Positions 17,482 to 26,079 of a stretch of DNA of 64,000 nt are shown in pieces (the first letter of the stretch is position 1; each line of letters starts with the position of its first letter). The translations under genes were made by a program, and so were the position numbers. The DNA is taken from contig NZ_JAAUWT010000003.1 in assembly GCF_014694455.1 (NCBI RefSeq), forward strand, positions 62,001-126,000, written 5' to 3'. Source of the stretch: Vibrio sp. S9_S30 (GTDB taxonomy: Bacteria > Pseudomonadota > Gammaproteobacteria > Enterobacterales > Vibrionaceae). The notes below the pieces were generated by a model, which saw only the letters and a list, made by a program, of their open reading frames with translations, did no database searches and was not told the origin of the DNA.

Positions 17482-18606
17482 TTAAAGTTCAAGCGGAAGC
17501 TGCATTTGCCAAACTAAGCCTCTATCATCCGACTCTATCTTCACATTACCCGCCAGTGATGCATTAATGATGTTCGCCGCGACGGTTGCACTCAAACCAA
17601 CATGCCCTGCTCGCCCACGTTTTGTGGTAAAAAACGGCCGAACGACATCCGTCAAAATCTCGTTTTCAACGCCCACCCCATTATCCCAGTAAGTGATCGT
17701 AAGATGTTGACCCGATCTCTTCCATGACACATGAATATTCCTTTTCCCTTCTGCGTTTGGATAGGCATGAACTAGAGAGTTTTCAATCAAATTGTTGAAC
17801 ACTATGCCAAGCAGTTTTCCATCCGTATGGAGGACTTCTTTCTCTCCATCCAACCGAACCATAACGCCTGCCTCTGCCAATTTGGCATGGAAATGTGCAA
17901 TCACTTTTTCGATGATTTTAATTAAATGAACCTCTTCAATGAGCACTTCATTTTCGGTATCCGAAATCGATTTAAACATTTCCATCATGTCGGCAACACG
18001 ATTGAGGTTATTCAAATTAAGATCCACACTATCGTGACAGAAAATAATGAAGTCTTTCAATTTCGAGCTGGTGACCTTTTGATCCCGAAACTGTTGCTCA
18101 AAATTCAAGATGGTTTCTCTCATGTGAGTAGACGTTAGAATGCTCGTCCCTAATGGCGTATTAATTTCATTTGCTACCCCAACAACCAAGTTATTGAGTG
18201 CGGAGGTGAGCTCTTTCTTAAGGAGTTTTTTCTGCGCTTCACGAAGCGTAAGTTGCGTCTTGACTCTCGCCAAGACTTCTTGAGGGCGATACGGTTTAGA
18301 AATGTAATCTACGCCGCCAGCGTCTAACGCTTCAACAATGCTCTCGACGTCCGTAAATGCGCTGACAAATATAACGGGGATGTCACTTGTGTCGGTGCTC
18401 TCTTTTAAAACTTTGCATAAATCAATTCCCGACATCCGGGGCATTTTAATGTCTGAAATTATCAAGTCGGGTTTTTGTTTTTCCACCAGCTTCAATGCAA
18501 TGTGCCCACTGGTTGCGGCACGAATACGATACTCTGGTTGCTGCATGATAAGCTGCAACATCCTTAGGTTTTCCGCCACATCATCGACAATCAAAAGTTC
18601 ATACAT
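17482..18606 (-). CDS. Response regulator-histidine kinase fusion with Asn at the H-box
   Basis: This 374-aa cytoplasmic protein has an N-terminal receiver domain (about 1-120; acidic D8/D9, phospho-acceptor Asp52, Lys near 103) fused to a kinase-like core. The dimerisation helix reads VVGVANEINTPLG, where families of this type have HEINTPLG, so the phospho-accepting His is Asn146. The ATPase domain keeps N-box NLIENSLVHA, DNGVGV and GRAGHVGLS. Receiver-kinase proteins of this layout normally pass on phosphate; this one may instead act as a phosphate sink, ATP-dependent scaffold or phosphatase. It diverges from the large hybrid kinase at 18771 with 164 bases between. Confidence 0.88.
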   Translation of the reverse strand: MYELLIVDDVAENLRMLQLIMQQPEYRIRAATSGHIALKLVEKQKPDLIISDIKMPRMSGIDLCKVLKESTDTSDIPVIFVSAFTDVESIVEALDAGGVDYISKPYRPQEVLARVKTQLTLREAQKKLLKKELTSALNNLVVGVANEINTPLGTSILTSTHMRETILNFEQQFRDQKVTSSKLKDFIIFCHDSVDLNLNNLNRVADMMEMFKSISDTENEVLIEEVHLIKIIEKVIAHFHAKLAEAGVMVRLDGEKEVLHTDGKLLGIVFNNLIENSLVHAYPNAEGKRNIHVSWKRSGQHLTITYWDNGVGVENEILTDVVRPFFTTKRGRAGHVGLSATVAANIINASLAGNVKIESDDRGLVWQMQLPLEL

Positions 18607-18770
18607 AGATCACGTAACACCCCATTTTTTAAGTCAAGTATAGTCGAGGAAAATGAGAGTGATTAAGCCAAATTAAAATTTCTGAAATCAAGCAGTTGTC
18701 TTGTTGGGTAAAGTACACATTGTTAACTATGCTAATTAGAGTTGTGTTTCTGTCGTAGCGTTGTAATGCC

Positions 18771-21700
18771 ATGAAAATGAAGGCTCTATTCAATCTATTG
18801 TTTTTACTCATGTTTATCGTAAACATGAGTATCATCTTTGTCGTCGATCGAACAATAGATGTTTTCAAGGAAGAAGAACAAATTCTCCAAGATCAAGTCA
18901 ACTTAATAAGAATGGGAAGTGAGCTTAAGCAAAGCTCTGATAATCTAACTAAATTCGCACGCGCTTACGCAGTAACAGGTGACATCAAGTGGAAAACGCT
19001 GTTTGAAAGGGTGTTGGATGTCAGAGACGGAAGAGCTCCTCTTCCTACAGGGCACGAGTTTAGCTATTGGGATGTGCTCGCGACGGATCCTCATTTAAAT
19101 GCGCCCCTCACCCAAGGAATGGTCGGTGACACATTCTTACAACGCATTCATAAAGCCGGCATGTCTGACAGTGAAATCAATTCACTTGCTAACGCACTGT
19201 CTAAGTCGGAGAAACTCGTTGAGTTAGAAAAAGCGGCCTTCCAACAAATCGAGCTGGCGACCGCTCAAAGCAAACAGAACGCACTTTCCCTTCTCTATGG
19301 ACAAAACTATTTTGATGAAAAATCCAAAATAATGTCGGCTATTGAATCGGCTTATCTCCCCAGTATAGATAGGCTAAACGATGAACAAATGTCAGCAGAA
19401 AAAGAAGTCGACCACAACTCCAGAATATTGTTTATCGGTGTTCTGATCCTCGGGTTTTTCTTAATTTTATCCTTTGCATTACTTTGGTTAGTCTACATCG
19501 CGCCACTTGGAAGAATGCAACATCAAGTCATCTCGAAGGTGAATGACCAAGACTACGACTTCACACTCAGCGAGAGAGTGAGAGGAGAGCTAGGTGCATT
19601 TTCCAGTGCCATCAATTCGTTACTCTTTAATTTACGATATGAGCTTAAAATAAGGCAAACCGTTCAAAATTATAACGACGTGATCCGTGGCAAAGAACAG
19701 CTTGACGACGTGATATCCGCTACCAAACAGTTTTTAAACACGCATTTCTCATTTCCACTCATCACTTTTTATCAAAACAAACGCGGTGACTTAGTCTCCA
19801 TTAACAGTTTGGGAAACATTTATGATCCAACCCCCGAAAACGACACACTGCCATATTACTGCTTAGAAAGCGGTACACATCTAGTGGTTGAAGCCACTTC
19901 GCAGGCACCCTTGAAAATTGGTATGGGTGAAATGACCATGGAGTTACTCGAACTTCACGCGTTTCCCATACGAGCCAACAATAAATCACTAGGGGTAATA
20001 CAGATAGGGACCACCATAAAGCTGAATAGAAACAACCTGAGAATCCTCAACGAATTGGTCGAGAATTTCAGCATCGCATTTCAATTAAGTTTGAACATAG
20101 AACAACAACGAGAAACGGAACAAGAAGTCAAAAGGCAATTAGAACTCAATCAGCACATTATCGATTCCATTCCTAACCCAACCTATTATCGTAACCGATT
20201 AGGAGAATACCTTGGTGTGAACGAGCAGTTTTGCGAATTCATGGGGTTAAAAGTAGATGATGTGCTTGGAAACCATATCGAGACACTCTTTAACGACGAC
20301 ACGGTACACCTACTTAAACGCCACGAGTTAGAACTGCTCCAAGGGACAAAACGCATTGAGTTTGAAATGATGCTCACCAATGGTAATGGAGAAGAACGAG
20401 ATCTGATCGTTTACGAAGCGCCATTTTACGACCAGAACAATGGGATCATGGGTATTGTCGGTACCTTTATGGATGTGACTAAGACCAAACAGCTAGAGCG
20501 CGCCTTAATTGAATCAAAAGACTCAGCAGATAAGCTCAGCAAGATTAAGGGCGACTTTTTAGCCAATATGAGCCATGAAATCCGAACGCCAATGAATGCG
20601 ATTATGGGGATGACTCACCTCGTTCTTTCTTCCGGCTTGGAAAAACAACAGCGCGTTTACGTTGAAAAAATTGATGATGCCAGTAAACAACTTCTGGGCA
20701 TCATCAACGACATTCTGGATTTTTCAAAAGTCGAAGCAGGCAAACTGCAAATTGAAAATACTGAGTTTTGTCTCGATAAAGTTCTGGATAACCTAGCCAA
20801 CGTATTGTCAGGAAAATCTGAAGATAAAGGCGTAGAGCTTATTTTTAATGTCTCACCCAATATCCCGAACCGACTGACCGGTGATCCATTAAGGCTAGGG
20901 CAAGTACTCATCAACCTAGCCGGCAATGCCGTGAAGTTTACGAAACGGGGTGAGGTGATCGTGAGCGTTTCCGAGGAAGCGCGAACCGACAACCTCGCTG
21001 TTTTGCGTTTCTCTGTAGAAGATACTGGTATAGGGATGACCCCAGAGCAGATCAACAATCTTTTCCAAGCCTTTAATCAAGGGGACACATCCACAACCCG
21101 TAAGTACGGCGGGACAGGGCTAGGGCTTTCCATATCCCAGCAATTAATTCAGCTAATGGGAGGGGAAATTATGGTGAGCAGCCAATATGGCGCAGGCTCC
21201 CATTTTTGGTTTGAATTGGAACTGGAAGTCAATGAAAAAGCTGAAGCTCAAGAACGCTATCTCATGACACAACATAAAAGTGCATTGGTTATTGATGACA
21301 ATGATACCGCTCGGCTTATCGTGGCAAGCATGCTGACCGACATGATGTTTGACGTCGACGTCGCATCGAACGCAAAAGATGCATACCAGATGCTTAAGCA
21401 ACAGACAAAACACTATGACCTACTTTTAGTGGATTGGAGAATGCCTCAAATTGACGGAATACAAGCCATTGAGCACATTATCAAACATCAACTTTGCCCA
21501 AATGCAAAAATAATTCTGATCACCGCTTATGGCAATCAACTCGATATTAATAGCCAATATGGTCACCTTATTGATGGGCTCGTCTTAAAGCCCATTTCCC
21601 CGTCCAATTTGCTCGACACCATTGTCGACGTGTTGGGCAGTTACATAACCCCAAACGACCTGAAAGAACCCACAGAAAACCAAGCTGTGCCTAATATTTC

Positions 21701-22796
21701 TGGAACCAAGATATTGTTAGTGGAGGACAACATCACAAACCAAGAAATTGCATCAACCATACTCGAAAAAGAAGGGGCCACAGTCAGCATCGCAAACCAT
21801 GGTTTACAAGCGCTCGATTTATTAGACAAGCACACATTCGACCTGGTTTTGATGGACATGCAAATGCCTGTAATGGACGGTCTAACGGCTACCAAAGAAA
21901 TTCGAAAGCGTTACGATAAGACCACTCTACCGATACTGGCCATGACAGCAAATGCCATGCGTGAGGATGTGGAAGCGTGTCTGAATGTTGGAATGAATGC
22001 CCATTTAGCCAAACCCGTGGATGTGCCTGGGCTTTTAGCAAAAATTTCCGAATTCACCCAAAACCAGTCTAGCTATATATCTGAGGAAAGCTGTATATCT
22101 AAGGAAAGCTATCAAGCTAAAGAAAGCTATAAACCTGAGGAAAGCCATAAACCTAAGGCAAACCATCGGACGCCAAGAACTTTAAATGGTCATGCAAATC
22201 AACCGGAGAATAAAATGAGTTCAGAGCATACATTTCCAGAGATAGAAGGCATCGATCTGAAAGCAGGATTGCATCGGTTATCCGGCAATGCTGAAATCTA
22301 TTTCTCGACGCTAAAACGTTTCTTTAAATCGCAAACAAACGATATGGAAGAGCTGTTGCATTTGGCTAACGAGCAAGAATTAGAAAAAGCCAAAGACAAG
22401 CTGCATGCCATAAAAGGCGCATCAGCCAATCTTTCCGTCGATTTCCTTTATCAACATTCCTCTCGAATGGAAAAAGAGATAAAGAACGGACAAGCCTTAT
22501 CGATTGATAATGTAAAGAAAATGATGGCGTTTGTGGAAATGGTCAATGCACAAATTCATGAAGCGGAAGAAAAACCAGAGGACAAAATCACTATCGACAG
22601 CAATTTTCACAAGTTGCTGGACCAGCTAAACACGGCCTTGCTAGAGGCAGACACAAAAGCGCTCACGATTGTTGAAGAATTGCAAAAATACAACCTTGGC
22701 GATGCATCCCCACTCAATCAAATGAGGGAGCTGCTGGATAGTTTTCAGTTCGATCAAGCGGCTGACATATTGGCTAGGCTAAAGCAATCCATTTAG
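18771..22796 (+). CDS. Hybrid sensor histidine kinase (PAS, HisKA, HATPase, two receivers, Hpt)
   Basis: This 1341-aa inner-membrane protein has two membrane helices (about 6-26 and 222-244) bounding a periplasmic sensor, a GAF-like region (about 290-440), and a PAS domain (about 450-570). A canonical HisKA follows (MSHEIRTPMN, His602), then HATPase (NLAGNAVKF, DTGIGM, GTGLGLS), receiver 1 (Asp888), receiver 2 (Asp1029) and a C-terminal Hpt domain (LHAIKGASANL, His1212). All phosphorelay residues are present, so it should phosphorylate internally and pass phosphate to a separate regulator. The linker at 1101-1130 is a five-unit hexapeptide repeat. No strong ribosome-binding site precedes the ATG. 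The likely partner is the divergent receiver-kinase protein, but that is inference. Confidence 0.93.
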   Translation: MKMKALFNLLFLLMFIVNMSIIFVVDRTIDVFKEEEQILQDQVNLIRMGSELKQSSDNLTKFARAYAVTGDIKWKTLFERVLDVRDGRAPLPTGHEFSYWDVLATDPHLNAPLTQGMVGDTFLQRIHKAGMSDSEINSLANALSKSEKLVELEKAAFQQIELATAQSKQNALSLLYGQNYFDEKSKIMSAIESAYLPSIDRLNDEQMSAEKEVDHNSRILFIGVLILGFFLILSFALLWLVYIAPLGRMQHQVISKVNDQDYDFTLSERVRGELGAFSSAINSLLFNLRYELKIRQTVQNYNDVIRGKEQLDDVISATKQFLNTHFSFPLITFYQNKRGDLVSINSLGNIYDPTPENDTLPYYCLESGTHLVVEATSQAPLKIGMGEMTMELLELHAFPIRANNKSLGVIQIGTTIKLNRNNLRILNELVENFSIAFQLSLNIEQQRETEQEVKRQLELNQHIIDSIPNPTYYRNRLGEYLGVNEQFCEFMGLKVDDVLGNHIETLFNDDTVHLLKRHELELLQGTKRIEFEMMLTNGNGEERDLIVYEAPFYDQNNGIMGIVGTFMDVTKTKQLERALIESKDSADKLSKIKGDFLANMSHEIRTPMNAIMGMTHLVLSSGLEKQQRVYVEKIDDASKQLLGIINDILDFSKVEAGKLQIENTEFCLDKVLDNLANVLSGKSEDKGVELIFNVSPNIPNRLTGDPLRLGQVLINLAGNAVKFTKRGEVIVSVSEEARTDNLAVLRFSVEDTGIGMTPEQINNLFQAFNQGDTSTTRKYGGTGLGLSISQQLIQLMGGEIMVSSQYGAGSHFWFELELEVNEKAEAQERYLMTQHKSALVIDDNDTARLIVASMLTDMMFDVDVASNAKDAYQMLKQQTKHYDLLLVDWRMPQIDGIQAIEHIIKHQLCPNAKIILITAYGNQLDINSQYGHLIDGLVLKPISPSNLLDTIVDVLGSYITPNDLKEPTENQAVPNISGTKILLVEDNITNQEIASTILEKEGATVSIANHGLQALDLLDKHTFDLVLMDMQMPVMDGLTATKEIRKRYDKTTLPILAMTANAMREDVEACLNVGMNAHLAKPVDVPGLLAKISEFTQNQSSYISEESCISKESYQAKESYKPEESHKPKANHRTPRTLNGHANQPENKMSSEHTFPEIEGIDLKAGLHRLSGNAEIYFSTLKRFFKSQTNDMEELLHLANEQELEKAKDKLHAIKGASANLSVDFLYQHSSRMEKEIKNGQALSIDNVKKMMAFVEMVNAQIHEAEEKPEDKITIDSNFHKLLDQLNTALLEADTKALTIVEELQKYNLGDASPLNQMRELLDSFQFDQAADILARLKQSI
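22071..22160 (+). repeat. In-frame minisatellite, five 18-bp units, in the hybrid kinase
   Basis: Five 18-base units (22071-22160) encode the hexapeptides SYISEE, SCISKE, SYQAKE, SYKPEE and SHKPKA, residues 1101-1130, between the second receiver and the Hpt domain. Copy-number change would keep frame and alter linker length. Confidence 0.93.
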
Positions 22797-23191
22797 CCTC
22801 AGCTTCCTACACACTTCGATACTGCAACCCGTCCATTTTCTGTCAAGCTGACGCCAACACCTAAACGTTCCAGCCTCTTTTTCATTACCACTTGATGGCA
22901 GTGCTCTTCTCCACACAAGACTTTCAAAAGCGATATCGCCGATATTGTTCAATGGAAAGTGACCAAGCTGTATACATCACTTAACCAATTAACAAAATAA
23001 ATACCTAGTTAGATCGTATTTTATCAAATTTTAAACATAAATAACCGGATTAACCTAGACAATAAAACTTCAATCGATAAGATCGCCCCGCCGAAACAAA
23101 GCATTCGGACATTCATAGCTAAATACTCAAGCAGCGGGCGTATTCCTAAAACTAGCTTGAGCCAAAAATTTATTGCATTACAGGAAAGATT
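22797..23191. other. Intergenic region upstream of sstT, with a possible gene remnant
   Basis: This 395-base stretch has no confident gene. On the minus strand, 22799-22927 reads as about 42 codons from a TTG (LLKVLCGEEHCHQVVMKKRL...), rich in Cys/His, without a recognisable family or ribosome-binding site; it could be a small gene or remnant. The AT-rich part (22980-23100) presumably holds the sstT promoter. Confidence 0.5.
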
Positions 23192-24406
23192 ATGAACAAC
23201 TCATCCGTGTTATCACGGTTAACAAACGGAAATCTTGTCTTACAGATACTCTTCGGCATTTCTTTTGGTGTTGCACTCGCAATCACCTCACCAGATACCG
23301 CAATACAAGCCAGTATGCTTGGCGATCTTTTTGTCGGTGCTCTTAAAGCGGTTGCCCCCATTTTAGTCTTCATTCTTGTCGCCGCTTCTATCGCCAATCA
23401 AAAGAAAAATCAACACACAAACATGAAGCCAGTGATAGCGCTGTACCTTTTGGGGACGTTCCTTGCTGCGTTAACCGCTGTTGTAATGAGCTTTGTTTTC
23501 CCAACCACTCTGACGTTGGTTGCTGGAGCAGAAGGCGCAACCCCTCCACAGGGCATAGCGGAAGTTCTACACACGCTTTTGTTTAAGTTGGTGGACAACC
23601 CAGTCAGCGCACTCATGAATGCTAACTACATCGGCATTTTAGCTTGGGCTATTGCGTTGGGGCTCGCACTGCATCACGCTTCCGATACCACCAAGGCGGT
23701 TTTTGAAGATTTAAGTCAGGGTGTTTCACAGATCGTACGCTTTATCATTAGGCTAGCGCCGCTTGGTATATTCGGTCTTGTCGCCTCTACGTTTGCAACC
23801 ACCGGCTTTGACGCACTTTTCGGCTACGCAAAGCTACTGGCCGTTTTGTTGGGGTCAATGTGCATTATGGCGCTGATCATTAACCCAGCGATTGTTTATG
23901 CTAAGACGAAACAAAACCCTTACCCCCTTGTTCTAACGTGCTTACGAGAGAGTGGCGTCACAGCGTTCTTCACTCGTTCCAGCGCTGCCAATATTCCAGT
24001 CAATATGAATTTGTGTTCAAAGCTTAAGCTGCATGAAGATACGTATTCTGTTTCTATTCCTTTAGGCGCCACCATTAATATGGGGGGGGCTGCCATCACC
24101 ATCACCGTGCTCACGCTTGCCGCTGTACACACTATGGGCATTCAAATTGATGTAATGACAGCTTTGCTTCTGTCTATCGTCGCAGCGGTATCCGCATGTG
24201 GTGCCTCTGGTGTCGCTGGCGGCTCATTACTTTTGATTCCATTAGCTTGTGGGCTATTTGGTATTCCAAATGATGTTGCGATGCAAGTCGTGGCCGTTGG
24301 GTTTATCATTGGTGTCATTCAAGACTCTGCTGAAACCGCATTGAACAGTTCCACCGACGTCGTGTTCACCGCCGCAGTATGCCAATCTTTAGATAGACAG
24401 TCATAA
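23192..24406 (+). CDS. sstT: Serine/threonine:sodium symporter SstT
   Basis: This 404-aa inner-membrane carrier imports L-serine and L-threonine with Na+. It is of the dicarboxylate/amino-acid:cation symporter family, with about eight membrane helices and two re-entrant loops. [14 protein letters not shown] (the Ser-rich hairpin), [14 protein letters not shown] and the C-terminal [14 protein letters not shown] are diagnostic. AGGAAAG precedes the ATG at proper distance. It stands alone, convergent with the Sel1-repeat gene. Regulation is not evident. Confidence 0.95.
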   Translation: MNNSSVLSRLTNGNLVLQILFGISFGVALAITSPDTAIQASMLGDLFVGALKAVAPILVFILVAASIANQKKNQHTNMKPVIALYLLGTFLAALTAVVMSFVFPTTLTLVAGAEGATPPQGIAEVLHTLLFKLVDNPVSALMNANYIGILAWAIALGLALHHASDTTKAVFEDLSQGVSQIVRFIIRLAPLGIFGLVASTFATTGFDALFGYAKLLAVLLGSMCIMALIINPAIVYAKTKQNPYPLVLTCLRESGVTAFFTRSSAANIPVNMNLCSKLKLHEDTYSVSIPLGATINMGGAAITITVLTLAAVHTMGIQIDVMTALLLSIVAAVSACGASGVAGGSLLLIPLACGLFGIPNDVAMQVVAVGFIIGVIQDSAETALNSSTDVVFTAAVCQSLDRQS

Positions 24407-24415
24407 CAAACAAAA

Positions 24416-24437
24416 ATGCCCCGCAATTGCGGGGCAT
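24416..24437 (-). terminator. Terminator hairpin at convergent gene ends
   Basis: A 22-base perfect palindrome (ATGCCCCGC, AATT, GCGGGGCAT) is followed by TTTTTGTTTG when read on the minus strand. It should terminate the Sel1-repeat gene and perhaps also sstT from the other side, though there is no T-tract on the plus side. Confidence 0.88.
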
Positions 24438-24504
24438 GGTCATCAATACGTGTATTGGATCGTTTATCTGGAAAGAGAAAGAGCACCTAATCTTGGCTTA
24501 TTCC

Positions 24505-25587
24505 TTAGGTGAAATCGTTATGCTTACTGGGTTCTTCAGTTTCTTTCTCTAACGTTCTCACGACAAATTCATCACCGTGAATCTCAGGAAAATATTCTTC
24601 ACGCTTATACATTTTGTTTAATGCTTTGATGATCGAATGTCTTTTGATCTTTCCTTCCTCTAGCCTTGATAGAATGGGTTTGGTTAACCCTTGAAGACCG
24701 ACAATCGCATCGATTCCAATCAAATTGCCAATTTCATCACGGCGCTTCTTGGCTTTTGAAAAACCAGAATGAGCAGAAAGAAAAAACCAAATATAAGCCA
24801 GTGCATTACCTTGATCATTCGTATCAGCCCAAAGCTCACCCGCATAAAATTGGGCTCGCCCATTCCCCATTTCGGCAGCGCATTCAAGCCAATAGGTAGC
24901 GCGAGTACGATTTTGCTCAACACCCTTACCTTCTGCATAATGACGACCTAAACGAATCATTCCTTCTATTGAGCCGAGGTTCGCCGCTCTGTAACTCCAT
25001 TCTGCGGCTAAAGTGTCGTTAGGCGTTGGGTTCGACTCCGCAACGTACCAATCACTCATGTACAACTGAGCGTCAATATTGCCTTCTTCGGCCACCTCTT
25101 GAATTAACTCAATGCCTTTTTGCAAATCTTGATCGATACCGTGGCCTTTCAACAAACACAAGCCCACTTCAAACTGAGCTTGCTTGTCACCGTTCCTCGC
25201 TTCTATCACCTTACTCCAATACTTTCCTTTAAGGTTCATCATGTGATTATCACTAAAGCGATTGCACAAGCGAACCACGCTGTACATGGCAATTTCATTG
25301 TCGGCGTTTGCTGCACGCTCATACCAATATAAAGCCTCTCTAGGATTCCCTATTTCCGTTTCTTTCGCTAGGAACAGCTGAGTGGGGACATGACCCGTTT
25401 CTGCTTTATAAACACGCTCTTGATGATCTTTTGCCTTAGACGCTTCCATTGCCTTTCTGTATGCTGCTTCTCGAGCGATTTTTCCCTGCTCTTCAGCACG
25501 CTTTCGGCTACTGATTGACATCATGCCGATTCCGACGAGTACGAGACAGATCACGGAAGCGCTGATGGCAATGGTCATTAAATTCAT
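24505..25587 (-). CDS. Membrane-anchored Sel1-repeat protein
   Basis: This 360-aa protein has one N-terminal membrane helix (about 5-25), a charged linker, then at least four Sel1/TPR-like repeats (REALYWYERAANADNEIAM, AQFEVGLCLLKGHGI, AAEWSYRAANLGSIEGMIRLGRHYAEGKGVEQN, ATYWLECAAEMGNGRAQFYAGE). Sel1 proteins are protein-interaction scaffolds, often tied to envelope stress or exported proteins. The partner is not known. It is a single-gene unit ending at a strong terminator. Confidence 0.85.
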   Translation of the reverse strand: MNLMTIAISASVICLVLVGIGMMSISSRKRAEEQGKIAREAAYRKAMEASKAKDHQERVYKAETGHVPTQLFLAKETEIGNPREALYWYERAANADNEIAMYSVVRLCNRFSDNHMMNLKGKYWSKVIEARNGDKQAQFEVGLCLLKGHGIDQDLQKGIELIQEVAEEGNIDAQLYMSDWYVAESNPTPNDTLAAEWSYRAANLGSIEGMIRLGRHYAEGKGVEQNRTRATYWLECAAEMGNGRAQFYAGELWADTNDQGNALAYIWFFLSAHSGFSKAKKRRDEIGNLIGIDAIVGLQGLTKPILSRLEEGKIKRHSIIKALNKMYKREEYFPEIHGDEFVVRTLEKETEEPSKHNDFT

Positions 25588-26079
25588 AGGAAACTGCTGG
25601 TGATAAATACAAGCTGTATTGTACCGTTTTTAAATGGGCTTTTTTAGGGGGAATTTTACAAAAAGCGTTGCAATGACGATTTTACCTTTGTAGCTCAAAC
25701 AAATCAGTCAGTTACTCTATAAATCTTTGAGTGCAGGCTGAACAATTGAACACTGTTTCAACACTTTGCGCGAAAGAATTTCATCAAAAAATAACCAAAT
25801 CAATCCATACCAAACGAGAGCATGCTCAAGATTACACCTCGTATATCGGGTGAATGGGAAATATTTCTTCTCTAAAAAAGAATGCTCAGTAAGGTTGACG
25901 TATGGTCATTAAAAATCATACTTAAATCACTACTCAAATTCATGCATATCAATATGTACGTGAACTCTTATCGACTCGTCATATTGAAATGAAATGCACT
26001 GGAATCTGAATAATCTAAGTGTTTCGGAGTGATGGCATTGCTCTGATCTTGAAATTAAAGAATAGAAATACAGTTAACC
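25588..26079. other. Intergenic region between Sel1 gene and glgX
   Basis: These 492 bases lie between divergent genes and should contain both promoters. I find no open frame of note, no hairpin with a T-tract, and no recognisable operator. Confidence 0.5.
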
